The notes: generated by a model not told the origin, from the letters alone. A DNA stretch of 64,000 nucleotides from Anomaloglossus baeobatrachus (GCF_048569485.1 NC_134358.1:239779404-239843403); one strand, 5' to 3'; positions 11,106 through 24,305 are shown, counted from the stretch's first letter. Made by a program: numbers and translations.

Positions 11106-12238
11106 TTAACCTATTCACCCCCGAGCGATTTTCCATTTTTCGTTTTTGTCTTTTCCTTCTTTTGAGAGCTGTAACTTTTTTATTTTTCTGTCAATCTTGC
11201 TATATGAGGGCTTGTTTTTTTTGTGGGACAACTTGTACTTTTAAATGAAATCATGAGTTTTACCATATATAAAACTGATGTGTTAGTTTGATGCCTCAGG
11301 TTGGTACGAGTTGCAGATACCAAACAAGTATAGGTTTACTTTTATCTTAAGGGGTTAAAAAAATTCAGAAGTTTGTCCAAAACAAGTGGCGCACTTTTTT
11401 CACCATTTTCCGTGACCCGTAGCGTTCTCATTTTTCAGAATATGGGGCTCAGTGACAGCTTTTTTTTTTGTGTCTCAAGCTGATGTTTTTAATGGTACCA
11501 TATTTGCGCAGATACTATGTTTTGATCGCCTTTATTGCATTTTGAACAAATTTGCGATGACCAAAAAACATAATTTTGGTGTTTGGACTTTTTTTGCCGC
11601 TACGCCGTTTACCGATCAGGTTAATTGATTTTATATTTTGATAGCTCAGGCATTTCTGAACGTGGTGATAACAAATGGGTGTATATCTTTTATTTTTTTA
11701 ACCGTTTCATTTTCAATGGGGTGAATGATGGGTGATTTGAACTTTTAGAGGTTTTTTTTTTAATTTTTTCAAACTTTTTTTTATTTAACTAATTCCCCTA
11801 GGGGACTAAAAGGCTCAGAAGTCTGATCACTGATTAATTTCTGTTGATTAGAGCCACACTGTTCTGATCAGCAGAAATGCTGCTCTACTGTTACAGCCGC
11901 TGCTCTGCTGGCTGTAACAGGAACTACATCATGATAGCGACAGGAGTCATCACATGACTCATTGCTACCATGGCAACCATCGGCTCCCTGTGATCATGTC
12001 ATGGTGACAGGGAAAGGCGATTTCCCCGACACAACCATTTAAATCACGCTGTCATATTTTGATAGCGCAATCTAAGGGGTTAACAGGTGCAGGTGGATCG
12101 CGGATAGCCACACATGTCTGCAGTTCAAATCATCAGACATGTTTTCTGGATCACCACCGGCTCACTGCAGCAGCTGGCAGTGATTACCCCTTCATGATTA
12201 GGGATGTACCGATACGTATTCGGTCATGAAGGGGCTAA
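11106..12238. repeat. Dispersed frog-type repeat of about 1.1 kb
   Basis: The ends 'ttaacctattcacccccga' and (inverted) 'ttagccccttcatgaccga' form an imperfect terminal inverted repeat of about 20 bp. The interior contains phrases I recall from abundant anuran repeats (the 'ctacgccgtttaccgatcag' block and a 'tttgatcgcctttattgca' block). No intact coding frame. Confidence 0.6.
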
Positions 12239-12787
12239 TGATAGCTATATTGACTTAATTTTAAGGGTTGTCGTACAGATTGAGGCCTTCACAAGTATGT
12301 ATAAAACACGTATGTAAAAAAACGGTACTGGTGTTATCAGTGTTTTCCATTATTGTCCGTGCAATCAATGTGTCATAAGGCTGCTTTACACCTTACAATT
12401 TCTCGTGTGATCGCATTTGCGATCGCACCCGCCCCCATCGTTTGTGCGGCACGGGCAATTTCTTGCCCGTGTCACACAATGTTGTAACCCCCGTCACACG
12501 TACTTACCTCCCAAACGACCTCGCTGTGGGCGGCGAACATCCACTTCCTGAAGGGGGAGGGAAGTTCAGCGTCACAGCGACGTCACACAGTGGCCGCCCA
12601 ATAGAAGCGGAGGGGCGGAGATGAGCGGGACGTAAACATCCCGCCCACCTCCTTCCTTCAGCATTGCCGGTGGGACGCAGGTAAGCTGTAGTCATCGTTC
12701 CCAGGGTGTCACACGGAGCGATGTGTGCTGCCCCGGGTACGATGAACAACAGGACATGCGATTTTTAGAAAATGGGCGATGTGTCAG

Positions 12788-15700
12788 TGTGACGCCCTGG
12801 ACTTTGCAGTGCTGAAGGAACGGGCCATCAATGCCCTACAAATCCTCAGAATCCGGCGCTCCCGATCCTCCATCTTGGCTGGTTGACACTGCTCCCGTCT
12901 CGGTAGCGCCCCCCTTGTTGGCCCTGCCAGCCCCTGCTGCAGCCACCGGAGTTCCGGAAGATCTGACATCGCAAGTCCGGCGCATGAATGAGGACGTCAC
13001 CCGGATCCTCGCCGCTCTCTAGATACCAACGACTGGTACAAAGACTATGCCTTACTCGTTGTACCAGCGATATTGGGCTGATAGTGTACTTGCCCCTCCG
13101 GATGATGGCTTAACTACCATGCGGCCAATGGGCTCCCTATGATCCAGGTGGGGTTCAAGGAGGTGACCCTGACTGTGGGACAAACAGAGCTGAGACGTCA
13201 AGGGATGATTGTGGTGCTGAGTGATTCCAGTGACCGTAACCCAAAGGTGGTCCTCGGGACCAATGTGATTGAGCACTGCATGAGGGAGGTGTTGAGCCTG
13301 TTGCAACAATTGTCTGCCACTGCGGGACGGGGCCGGCAGAGGGCACTGCAGTGTGAGATCCTGGCCCTCCTGCAGCAATAGCAGGTGAACATGACAGGTG
13401 GAGAGATTGGTGGTGTGCGGGTGATGGACGCCGCGCCTTTGGTGGTGCCGCCGCGGAGTGAAATGATGATTTGGTGCAGGGAAGCAGTAGGACCCCAAGG
13501 ACAAGATTACCCGGCAATGGTAGAGCCCTTGCCTTCGGAGCACTGGCCCACAGTAATGGCAGCCAGGGGGGTGATTGATGTCAAAAAGGTGAGAGTGCCC
13601 GTGAGAGTGCTGAATTGTGGAGAGGAAGAGGTCAGGCTCCCCCGCAACACCACTGTAGCCAAGTTGTTCACCGTAGACGCACATGCTATCCACGAAACCA
13701 CCCCTACAACCACTACACCACACTCAGGCAGTGACCCTCCACCCGAACAATTAGAGGAGTGGTGCCGGGAGTTGCATGTCGGCATCGAGGCTACACCCAT
13801 GCATCACAAGGAAGGGGTATACAGGGTAGTGCAGGAGTACGGGCAGGATTTCAGCAAGCACCCGCCAGATTTTGGGAGAGTTAAAGGGGTTCAACACCAT
13901 ATCCCCATGGGTACGCATCCACCCATTAAAGAGAGGTACATGCCAATCCCACCTGCACACTACCAGTGCGCCAAAGACATGTTGAGGAACATGAAGGAGG
14001 CAGGGGTCATCCGGGATAGTTGTAGTCCCTGGGCAGCTCCATTGGTGCTGGTGAGGAAGAAGGATGGTACCATGAGAATGTGTGTGGATTACCGGAAAAT
14101 CAACCAGATAACACATAAAGATGCCTACCCTCTTCCCCGCATTGAAGAGTCGCTTGCTGCGCTGAAGACTGCTAATTATTTCTCTACCCTTGACCTTACT
14201 AGTGGCTACTGGCAGGTGGCGGTTGCACGGGAAGACCGCGAGAAGACTGCGTTTGCTACCCCCATGGGACTCTGCGAGTTCAACAGTATGCTGTTCGGGC
14301 TGTGCAATGCCCCGGGGACCTTCCAGAGGCTCATGGAGTGCTGTTTGGGGCATCTCAACTTCGAGACTGTTCTGCTGTACTTGGATGATGTGATTGTGTA
14401 TTCCAAGACGTATGAAGCCCACCTGGAGCACCTTGCAGAAGTGTTTGCGGCCCTCGCCAAGTACGGGATGAAGTTAAAACCCTCTAAGTGCCATCTGTTG
14501 AAACCCAAAGTGCAGTACCTCGGGCACGTGTTGAGTGTGGAAGGTGTAGCCCCAGGTCCTGAGAAGATTACCGCTATCCAGAGCTGGCCGCAGCCAACCA
14601 TGGTGAAGGAGGTGAGGCAGTACCTGGGCCTAGTGGGCTACGACCGCCGTTTTATCAAGGGGTACACGAAGATGGCTGCGCCCATGCAAGACCTCCTCGT
14701 GGGACAGACCAAGAATGGTAGATCTCCGGGACCCCCGTTTGTCTGGGGTGAGAAGCACGAGGAGTCCTTCCAACAACTGAAGTCGGCCCTTACAGGGGAA
14801 GAAATCTTGGCTTATCCTGATTACAGCCTCCCGTTCATCCTCTACACCGACGCCAGCAATGTGGGCCTGGGTGCGGTCCTGTCCCAGGTACAGGATGGAA
14901 AGGAGAAGGTGATCACCTATGCCAGCAGGAAGCTCCGGCCCGCAGAGAGGAACCCTGAGAATTACAGCTCCTTCAAGCTCGAGTTCTTGGCCCTCGTGTG
15001 GGTGATAACAGAAAGGTTTAAACATTACCTCATTACCTGAAGTTCACTGCCTATACGGACAACAACCCGTTAACACATCTGGATACGGCTAAGCTGGGTG
15101 CTCTGGAGCAGCAGTGGATGGCTTGACTGTCCAATTACGATGTCACCATCAAATACAGGGCTGGCCGCAAGAACACCAACGCGGATGCGCTGTCTCAGAT
15201 GCCACACTTGCCGATGAAGGGATGGAGGAAGACAGCCTGGAGGAGATCGAGCTACCTGCATTCCATCGGCCAGGGGGGGAAGAAGCCCTGCGTTAGCCAA
15301 CAGCAGGTAAACCTTGACCCACTGCCCAGTCAGGGGTGGCAAGAAGCCCAGGATCAAGAACCTGCAGTTCAGCTGGTCAAAACAATGATTGCCCAGGGTT
15401 CTTCCATGATGAGCCCCACAGCCCCCTCCAAAGCTCAGCGGTTGTGGAAAGAGAGAGACCTTCTGTACCTGCATCAGGGGAAGCTGTATAGGGGGTTGAT
15501 CAACCCGAAGACCCATGAGAAAGTTCACCAGCTGGTGGTGCCCCAGTCATGCGTGCACAGGGTCCTGCAGGCCTACCATGATGGCGCAGGACACTTCGGC
15601 TGGAAGAAGCTGGAGATACTGCTGAGAGAGCGGTTTTACTGGGGCAAGATGCGAGAGTCCGTGGAGGCCTGGTGCCGAGAGTGTGGTCCCTGTGCGCTGA

Positions 15701-18700
15701 GAAGACGGGACAAAGCCAGCCAGAAGGCCCCGCTAAAGCCGATTATCACCCAACAGCTGCTAGAGTTGGTCGCCTTGGACCACGTCAAGCTCACGCCCAG
15801 CCGAAGTCGGTACACCTATGCCCTGACCATTGTCAATCACTACTCAAGATTCATGGTGGTTGTTCCCGTCAAAGACTTGACAGGCCGCACCGCAGTCAAA
15901 GCTTTCCAGGCCTACTTTTGGTGGATGCATGGCTACCCCGAGAAGGTGCTCACAGATCAGGGCCCGGCCTTTGAAGCAGAGGTGTTCCAGGAGTTCTGCC
16001 ACTTGCACGGCTGCAAGAAGATCCGAACCACACCCTACCATGCCCAAACTAATGGGATGTGCGAGAAAATGAACCATCTGGTCCTGAACCTTCTCAAGAC
16101 GCTACTCCTGGAAGAGCGGAATCTGTGGCCGGAGAAATTGCCTGATTTGTTGGACATGTACAATAACATCCACTGCAGCTCCACCAAGTGCATACCGGCG
16201 TATCTGATGAAAGCCCAAGCAGGGCGGCTGCCAGTGGACCTAGAAATGGACATAGAAGTGCCCGAAACCCTTCCTCCCACTGCCAACTGGGATGCCAAGC
16301 GACAGGCACAGTACTGACGGATCCAAGAGTACGTGGAAAGGAATCTGCTTCAAAATCGAGAAAAGCAAGAGCAGCGCTTCAACAAGCGGGCTCAGGCTGC
16401 CCCTTTTGTACCCGGGGATGTGGTGCTGAAGCGCAAAAGGAGAACACATAAGCTCAACGATCAATGGGAGAGGACTCCCTACGTCATACAGCCAACTGGA
16501 TGGGAGAACGAGAAGACCTACCTGATTAGTCGCGACCAGGGGAAAACTACAGCCACTGTTTCCAGGGACCACCTGAAGAGATGCCCGGGTCCCCTGAGAC
16601 TGGTAGAAGAGATCCCCGTGCCCACGCCGAGCGTGGAGGAGAAGAGAGGGGTGATCCATACAGTGATGGGTGACTTTCCAGCTGATTGGCCTACGCAGAA
16701 CGGCGCGATAATTGTTCCTTTAATAATGTTCCCACAACCTGTGGAAGAAATGGAGCCGGAGATGCCCGCCATCGAACCACCCGAGAAAGCGCCCAGGGAT
16801 GCACCTACACCACGCCCCGCAGGTCTCTACCCGCCATACCTGACACTCGGGAAGAGGGACCGGTCGTCCCCTCTCCCCCATTGCCTCCACCTGAAAGTAT
16901 TGGACCCAGAAGGTCCACGCGCCCTAACCTAGGTCAGCCCCCGCTTAGGTACAGGGAAACTGCCATCTAGGGGTGCAACATGTTGATTATGTACATATGT
17001 GTGTGAATGAATGCCAATCACCCGAGACTCTCACCTGATTCGAAGCCTGTTAAAAAGGTAGCGGTTCCATACTGCCCGTCCCCATTGGGACTTTGTTGAT
17101 TCACGTTATTTTACCCAGTTTTAAAATGAACATGGCCGAGAACTTGCAGACCACCCAATAACGCTTGGGTTTGTAAATAGTCCCGGACCACCTTTCCCGT
17201 CCTACAGTCTCCGGAGAGGCTGGTTGGAGGAAGGGCCTGCGGCAGAGGAGGCCGAGGTCCCGTCACCATGCAGACCGGTGACAACCCTCTGGGCCAGGGG
17301 TGCCCTGGACGTGTGGCCTCTGAGAGACTGCCGGGTAAGGAACTTTTTACCCGGCCCGTATGGGCAACACCGGACCTTACCCGATTCCTGGACTGGGGAA
17401 AAGGGATGCTGACCTGGTTTTAGAGGCAGCATCAAGGTTTAGGTTTGCTTTGGTGGGCAAATGGAAGGACCCGGTCCCGTCCCGTTCACGGTTTAATAAA
17501 ATGTTGGTAACGTTTAAGCAAAATGCCTCCCGTAAGGGATAAATACAAAACTTTCTTGATTGTAAATACTGTTATTATAACTGTACATATGTTCTCTTTT
17601 ATCTTTTCCAGTTACAAAATAAACGGTGGTGGACGGTCTGTGGTTAACCAAGGGAGAGTGTGACGCCCTGAACTAGCCAAGTAGTCACAGGTAGACCCAC
17701 GCACTACACCTGTCCCCTAAAAAGGAGTCATCAGCCAACCACAAAAACCCTGGTCACCTCCCTCAGTGCTCGATGGACACACCAGGGGGCGGAGCCAGGC
17801 AGTTGGCACGACCACCGAGGAGTTCAGAGGGCCTGAGGCAGAAAACACAGCAGTTGAGCAGAGTTGAGTTGTCAGTTCAGTTGTGAGCGGTTCAGTTTAG
17901 AGTTCAGTGGAGGAGGTCAGGCCTGTAGGACAGGCCTTTGACGGACTGACAGGTGTGAGGGTCGTAGCCCGAACACCTTGGCTAGGAGGCAAGCAGAGGC
18001 CTCTGCCTGCAGGAGTTGGGAAGACTGCTCGGTGGAACCGTCGTGGACCAGGACAGGGTAGTGGCCCGCCGGTACCGACCCGGGGAACCGACTCGGAAAC
18101 CGGAGCACACAGGGGGGTACTCAGACCCTAAAACGAGGTCCAGAATCCACTGGCCTGAGTTAATTCACTGATTGCGGTCTGGACTATAGGTCCTTTCCCA
18201 CCCAAGTCCCGACTGAAGACAACAACCCACCGAGGGGGATAGAAAGCCACCGCACAGGCAAAGAGATCCCAAGGGCCAGCGTCTGCGGGAAAACGGGCCC
18301 TCCCGACATATACACAGCCGGGGAGCGGACTCCCGTCGCTGAAGCGCAGGCAGTCTACATCTACACAACACGGTGCAGGAGAAAGGCAGAGACAACCATC
18401 CGGGTGGGGGACCCGACCGCAGCCTGCTGTGGGCACCGACCACCATCAACTTGGTTTACCAGTGACTTGTGTGTGTCAATAACAGTGAGTACAACAGTGC
18501 CCTCCGGCCGCACACACCGCCCTGCACCGCCCAGCTATCCCCAACGGGTCCCGGGGGCCATCATCCCTGCCCACGGAGGGGTTAACATCTTGCTGCACTA
18601 CCATCTCCCCCAGGTGCCCCGTAACTGCAGCGGTGGTGTCTACACCTTCACCACATCCCGTGGGTGGCGTCACGAACTCAAGCACGGCTCCGGCCGTGCA

Positions 18701-18835
18701 CCTACCTAACCCCCCACCAAAAGCACCAGCATCCCCTTTGAGAGCGACGTGACCCCGGGTCTGGATGCGCTCGAGCCACCCACCATTGAGCTCGGATCCG
18801 AGCAGCTCGGCTGCGGCCGAGTGCAGGGCGTTACA
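12788..18835 (+). mobile_element. Gypsy LTR retrotransposon, broken, 5' side incomplete
   Basis: The element is bounded by 4-bp duplications tcag (12784-12787 and 18836-18839). It starts 'tgtgacgccctg' and ends 'cagggcgttaca'. Parts in order: protease/pol leader (about 13.1-13.8 kb), reverse transcriptase with the YLDD motif near 14.38 kb, RNase H (about 14.8-15.2 kb), integrase with zinc-binding and catalytic regions (about 15.5-16.3 kb), a GPY/F-like tail (about 16.3-16.6 kb), 3' non-coding region, purine tract 'aagggagag' (17650-17658) and 3' LTR. A full 5' LTR and most of gag are not recognisable. Pol is largely preserved, with a small number of breaks (about two or three). Fossil of moderate age. 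Confidence 0.85.
17659..18835 (+). repeat. 3' LTR of the Gypsy element, 1177 bp
   Basis: Bounded by 'tgtgacgccctg' and 'cagggcgttaca', preceded directly by a purine tract and followed by the tcag duplication. It shares its ends and several internal blocks with the solo LTRs at 8935-10139 and 30734-47519. Confidence 0.85.
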
Positions 18836-18979
18836 TCAGCGATGAACGAGAAGGTGAGTATTTCTGCTCGTTCATAGGTGTCACACGCTACGATATCACT
18901 AATGATGCCGGATGTGCGTCACTTACGACGTGATCCCGCCGACATCTCGTTAGATATATCATAGCATGTAAAGCCCGCT

Positions 18980-20081
18980 ATAGACTTGTATTGGACCTTG
19001 TCATCCCTACAGACCCAAGAGCATAATAAACATAAGATTTTAAAAACAAAAATAAAACTTTTGCTCACGTTGTTGCTCCCTTCTTTGACCTCTACGCTAC
19101 TCACTGTCACTCATCCGGTCCTAATCACGTCTTTTGATCACTGGCACGAGTTCTGTTTCCCCAGGCCGCTTCACACTAGGCTAGAACTTCCAGCTCTGAT
19201 AAGGCCCGGGACAGGTCTGTGCAAGTGTTTACAATGTCATAATGGCATGACGTCTTGATGTATGACGTGACCATGTGCAGAACTTAGCGCGCACGGCAGT
19301 CAATAGAATGTGTGACGAGGACTGGATAGGTAACAGTGTGGAGCAGAGGGGCGGTGATAAAAAGATGCAGCAAGGATTCAATGGGTGGCGGTGAGGAGCA
19401 GATGCGCCAGAGAGTTGAGCAGTAAGGTGATTAGAAATATTTTCTTCTTCTTTAGCCTTTTGGTGGCCCTATTTGGCTCAGCATAATGGCAGTCAGTAAT
19501 GGAAGTGACTTGCTAAAAATTTGCATTTGGGCGAATTCAGATTTTTGTAATATTTGAGTAGAATTAAATTCCACCCAAATATATTCGCTCATCTCTAGTA
19601 ACCATCAATTAAAAATGTGAAGTCCCGAATTCTTTGTCATTGAAAGAAATTTTCCTTAGTACGAAAAGATCATTTCATACATCTGAATCTGCAGCACGGA
19701 TATAGAATTCTTCCAACCCTGTTTTCTGTAGATGAATGGGACAGATGTTAAAATTTGCTTCTGTTGAATAGGAAGATATTCAAAGGCTCTCATCAGTCCA
19801 AAGTGAAAAAAATAGATGATAAATTTACATGAGTAGGAAGCGAGTAAGGATTCAGGCAAATGTCCTGTAACAGCTGAGAAGAAGGTAATAGAGCAGTAAA
19901 AAGGGCTGTACTGAGAACAGATAGAGGCGTACATATTGCCTGTGCAGCTTATTCAGGTACATGGGGGCTCAGGGAGGAAAAGGGTCCACTCTAGACACAC
20001 AGTAGTTTGGGTTAGACCATTTGTTGCCTTGATGGCCATGATGGGAATAACTGTCTTTAGTTCACAGAAAGTACACTCCAT
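18980..20081. other. No confirmed gene
   Basis: Mostly unique sequence. Near 19572 the motif 'ttcgctcatctctag' marks a dispersed repeat end. On the minus strand, 19656-19934 is open and is preceded by a pyrimidine-rich stretch with AG, but the peptide matches nothing I recognise and the frame is unclear, so no gene is called. Confidence 0.35.
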
Positions 20082-21377
20082 AAAATGTAACTTTTATTGA
20101 TAATCTTAAAACATAGAAAAATAGAAAATTAAAATCTTTGGTCCCCAAAAAGTCAATAGTGATGATAAACTGCTGCCAATATGTATATAGTCAATATTAA
20201 CCAGTAGAGATAAAGAGGGAAAAAGTTTTACAGGGGGAAGGGGGGAAGCCCTATTAATCATCTCATGCTACCTCTACCTGATCACAGAGGTTGACAACCT
20301 ACAAATACACTTTGAGTTCCCGCTCAACATAGACAACCCCTAGAGGTCCCCATTATGCCCTACACATGAGGAGGATAAAAGAATGTAAAATTGATTACGA
20401 TTATTGGATATCAATATAATCAATGTATTGGAGGCACAAAATAAAGTACACAGGTAGGAATATTTGCCCACAGTTGAGCAGATGTGATGAATTTTGTCCA
20501 TATGCATGAATTATTCCATTTGAGACTATAAGAGATACTGAGCTTTGGATGAAACTATGCTAAATTGAGTGTATGGGGATTCAGCTCATCAAACAGCATG
20601 GGGTTTTATGGGCCTCATCATCAGTAAAAGTTGTTTTGGACATTGTGTCTACATATGTACTGGAAAGCTATGGTTTCATCCAAAGCTAAGTTTTTGTTAT
20701 AGTATATACTCCTGATAAACCTATTTAGGGGAAACGTGGCAAGTTTATGTCAGTAAAGTATACTATGTGGATTTGGTAAATTAGTTTTTACATGTTATTA
20801 TTCATACTCAGAATATAGTATACCATCTGATAAAAGCATACTATGTGAATTTGGTGGATTGGCTTTGACATTACTATTCATGCTCAGACTATAGCCTATT
20901 ATGTATTGGTGAATTGGTTTTGATTCACGCTTACAGGAAATTCATATTGTTTCAAATGGGATAATTCCTGCCTATGGCCACAATTCATCACATCTACGCA
21001 ACTGTGGGCAAATAGTCCTTCCTGTGTGCTTCATTTTGTGCTTCCCATATATATGATTCTTATTGATATCTGGTAATCACATTTTTCATGTTGTTAGCAT
21101 TTCCATTTTTTTTTAACCAGTGAAGTATAACCTTTCGCCCTGAGTGGGTTGCCAATTGCACTTCGTAGGGTGCCAACCTCCATGGTCAGAAATAGAGGGT
21201 AAATGGGGTTTATTCGCCCTCCTTTTGCAAAAATTTTTTTACCTCTTTACCTCTACTGATTGATATTGACTGAATACACATTGGCAGCATTTTCTCATCA
21301 CTATTGGGGATGTCAGGTAACCAAAGATTTTAATTTTCTTATTTTCAATATTTTAAGATTATCAGTAAAAGTCATGT
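20082..21377. mobile_element. Long-inverted-repeat (fold-back) element, about 1.3 kb
   Basis: The arms run from both ends inward for some 430 bp. Left 'cttttattgataatctt' pairs with right 'aagattatcagtaaaag'. Left 'ttaaaatctttggt' pairs with right 'accaaagattttaa'. Left 'tttgcccacagttg' (about 20463) pairs with right 'caactgtgggcaaa' (about 20999). Short non-palindromic centre; no transposase. Confidence 0.75.
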
Positions 21378-22061
21378 TTTCTGCTAACTAATTTGGTAAT
21401 TATATAGACTGTGAAGAGTATCAGGCTAATCAGTGAATATTTCTGAATAATTGTATTTAGGTTTCAACCACCTAAAACGTAACAACAGGTGAAGGCAGCT
21501 GCACTATGCTGTTTGAGTACCTCCCATAGAAATCAATATGGCTAATGGAAACAAGGTAGCAAGCAATCCATGCTGTTGGCATAAATCCCAGGTTACGTAA
21601 CTAGTGAAGTTCACTGTGCTATGCTGTTCCCAGAACATGCTGAATACTTTCACCGCAATAAATGTGGACATAGGCATTACACTTTGATGAAAATGAATGA
21701 TTTCAACCAAAACGGTCAATCCGTCAGGTATCACTGATCATGCTTGGTGCAGCAACATGTCACCAGCTATGGTGCACAACTGATGTCTGTTGCATTTTTA
21801 CTATTGTAGGCACTATTCTCTTATTTCTCAGGTCAGAAAATTGTGTATTGGCAGTCTTTAAGGGCTTAAAAAGCTGCATCAAAACTAACCAAAACAATAT
21901 TGAGTATATAAGTGCAACGCAAAACCAGTTGCTGAGAATAAATAGACACGATAAACAACATAATAATAAAAAATATAAAATATTTTATAACTGTACACAT
22001 TTTACTAATATTCTCCAATTACTTCCCAGTGTGAATCGGCATGGGAAGCTTTTTATAATAG
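21378..22061 (-). other. Presumed 3' UTR and flank of the GCNT2-like gene
   Basis: The minus-strand sequence directly after the stop codon at 22062-22064. No canonical AATAAA signal was found close to the stop on the minus strand, so the UTR end is unknown. Nothing else is recognised here. Confidence 0.4.
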
Positions 22062-22252
22062 TTAAAAGAACCAGTTGGGTTGCAGCGCTGTTTCGCTCTC
22101 AGACAATGTTTTGCGTCGCATCCTCAGCTCCAGGCACTCCATTGTAGGAGGATAACTTGACAGCTCAAACTTATTGGCAAAAACTCTTGTGGAGTTATAT
22201 AGCCACGGTAAATCTCCTTCTCCATATACACACACTTGTCTGACATATCGAC
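22062..22252 (-). CDS. GCNT2: GCNT2-like gene, last coding exon (exon 3)
   Basis: This exon encodes the C-terminal 62 residues of an I-branching beta-1,6-N-acetylglucosaminyltransferase, a type II Golgi membrane enzyme. It adds GlcNAc in beta-1,6 linkage to internal galactose of poly-N-acetyllactosamine, making the blood-group I antigen. The peptide begins [17 protein letters not shown], continues through [11 protein letters not shown] and MECLELR, and ends [11 protein letters not shown]. Human GCNT2, as I recall it, has the same length here with FANKFEL, ECLELR and SETAIQPSWYF. A good acceptor (pyrimidine-rich, 'ctgttacag') precedes it. The exon begins with the second base of a split glycine codon, matching the one-base overhang of exon 2. 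The cysteine in VCVYG and that in MECLELR are family-conserved. The frame is intact. A GCNT2 paralogue cannot be excluded. Confidence 0.88.
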
Positions 22253-22687
22253 CTGTAACAGATGAAAGAGAAACAGTTAATAGCAGGCCTATTAATATAT
22301 GATCACTACAACCGGGTCTTGTACACATCAGAGTTCAGACATACCCATAGTGTACTTATGACTAAGTTGAAAAACAATAAAAATAAATAAATTGTAAATT
22401 ATGGCCATTTTGTAGTAATCAATACTTTGTCGGACCACCTTTCACTACAATTACTGCTGCAAGTCTTATGGGGTATGTCTCTACCATCTTTACACATCTA
22501 GAGGCTGAAAGTTTTGTACATTCTTGTTTGCAAAATATCTCTAGCTCAGTGAGATTGGATGGAGGCGTCTGAGAACAGCAATTTTTAAGTCTTACTACAG
22601 ATTGACATTTAGATCTGGACTGTGACTGGGCCATCACACACATTAATATGCTTTGATCTAAACCATTACATTGTAGCTCTGAGAGTA

Positions 22688-24305
22688 CAGTACAGACCAA
22701 AAGTTTGGACAGACCTTCTCATTCAAAGAGTTTTCTTTATTTTCATGACTGAAAATTGTAGATTCACATTGAAGGCATCAAAACTATGAATTAACACATG
22801 TGGAATGAAATACTTAACGAAAAAGTGTGAAACAACTGAAAATATGTCTTATATTCTAGGTTCTTCAAAGTAGCCACCTTTTCCTTTGATTACTGCTTTG
22901 CACACTCTTGGCATTCCCTTGATGAGCTTCAAGAAGTAGTCACCGGAAATGGTTTTCACTTCACAGGTGTGCCCTGTCAGGTTTAATAAGTGGGATTTCT
23001 TGCCTTATAAATGGGGTTGGGACTATCAGTTGTGTTGTGCAGAAGTCTGGTGGATACACAGCTGATAGTCCTACTGAATAGACTGTTAGAATTTGTATTA
23101 TGGCAAGAAAAAAGCAGCTAAGTAAAGAAAAACGAGTGGCCATCATTACTTTAAGAAATGAAGATCAGTCAGTCCGAAAAATTGGGACAACTTTGAAAGT
23201 GTTCCCAAGTGCAGTGGCAAAAACCATCAAATGCTACAAAGAAACTGGCTCACATGAGGACCGCTCCAGGAAAGGAAGACCAAGAGTCACCTCTGCTGTG
23301 GATGATAAGTTTATCCGAGTCACAAGCCTCAGAAATCGCAAGTTAACAGCAGCTCAAATTAGAGAGCAGGTCAATGCCACACAGAGTTCTAGCCGCAGAC
23401 ACATCTCTAGAACAACTGTTAAGAGGAGACTTTGTGCAGCAGCCCTTCATGGTAAAATAGCTGCTAAAAAACACTGCTAAGGATAGGCAACAAGCAGAAG
23501 AGACTTGTTTGGGCTAAAGAACACAAGGAATGGACATTAGACCAGTGGAAATCTGTGCTTTGGTCTGGCGAGTGCAAATTTGAGATCTTTGGATCCAACT
23601 ACCGTGTCTTTGTGCGACGCAGAAAAGGTGAACGGATGGACTCTACATGCCTGGTTCCCACTGTGAAGCATGGAGGAGGAGGTGTGATGGTGCTTTGCTG
23701 GTGACACGGTTGGGGATTTATTCAAAATTGAAGGCATACTGAACCAGCATGGCTACCACAGCATCTTGCAGTGGCATGCTATTCCATCCCGTTTGCATTT
23801 AGTTGGGCCATCATTTATTTTTTAACAGGACAATGACCCCAAACACACCTTCAGGCTGTGTAAGGGCTATTTGACTAAGAAGGAGCGTGATGGGGTGCTA
23901 CGCCAGATGACCTGGCCTCCACATTCACCAGACCTGAACCCAATCGAGATGGTTTGGGGTGAGCTGGACCGCAGAGTGAAGGCAAAAGGGCCAACAAGTG
24001 CTAAGCATCTCTGGGAACTCCTTCAAAACTGTTGGAAGACCATTTCCGGTAACTACCTCTTGAAGCTCATCAAGAGAATGCCAAGAGTGTGAAAAGCAGT
24101 AATGAAAGCAAGAGGTGGCTACTTTGAAGAACCTAGAATATAAGACATATTTTCAGTTGTTTCACACTTTTTTGTTAAGTATTTCATTCCACATGTGTTA
24201 ATTCATAGTTTTGATGCCTGCAATGTGAATCTACAATTTTCAGAGTCATGAAAATAAAGAAAACTCTTTGCATGATAAGGTGTGGTTTTGGTTTGGTCTG
24301 TACTG
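22688..24305 (+). mobile_element. Tc1-like transposon with about 270-bp terminal inverted repeats
   Basis: Starts 'cagtacagaccaaaag', ends 'ggtttggtctgtactg', and is flanked by TA on both sides (22686-22687, 24306-24307), the standard Tc1/mariner target. Inverted arms extend to about 22957 and 24036, overlapping the transposase C-terminus. Total 1618 bp, close to the usual 1.6 kb. It sits at a TA inside an older Tc1 relic. Confidence 0.9.
23100..24092 (+). pseudogene. Tc1-like transposase (DD34E), inactivated
   Basis: The start MARKKQLSKEKRVAII lies at the usual position after the left arm. The N-terminal 126 codons (23100-23480) hold the two helix-turn-helix DNA-binding units and the GRPR linker motif (residues 59-62). 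The frame is then lost near 23470, where a base seems to be missing against the family sequence I recall. A further short deletion is near 23690-23705, and a stop has replaced Gln just before the QDNDPKH catalytic region near 23830. The end is open again from 23871 and carries the third catalytic residue in NPIEMVWGELDRR, finishing KRMPRV. A non-autonomous, moderately old copy. Confidence 0.88.

Larger units (their letters stand above)
12379..18979. mobile_element. MITE (possibly PIF/Harbinger-type), split by Gypsy element
   Basis: The left part (12379-12787) and right part (18836-18979) are the two halves of one roughly 550-bp MITE with ends 'ggctgctttaca' and 'tgtaaagcccgc'. The sister copy at 27705-28286 is uninterrupted and shares the 'gggcggagatgagc' and 'acgtaaacatcccgcccacc' blocks in the same order. 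The Gypsy element at 12788-18835 interrupts it. Confidence 0.8.

Noticed and set aside
13052-14601. Minus-strand open frames opposite the Gypsy pol region
   Set aside because: Antisense shadows of the conserved pol frame; no independent support.
19656-19934. A host exon on the minus strand (92 codons)
   Set aside because: A pyrimidine-rich AG precedes it, but the peptide is not recognised, two frames compete, and no clear donor or homologue supports it.
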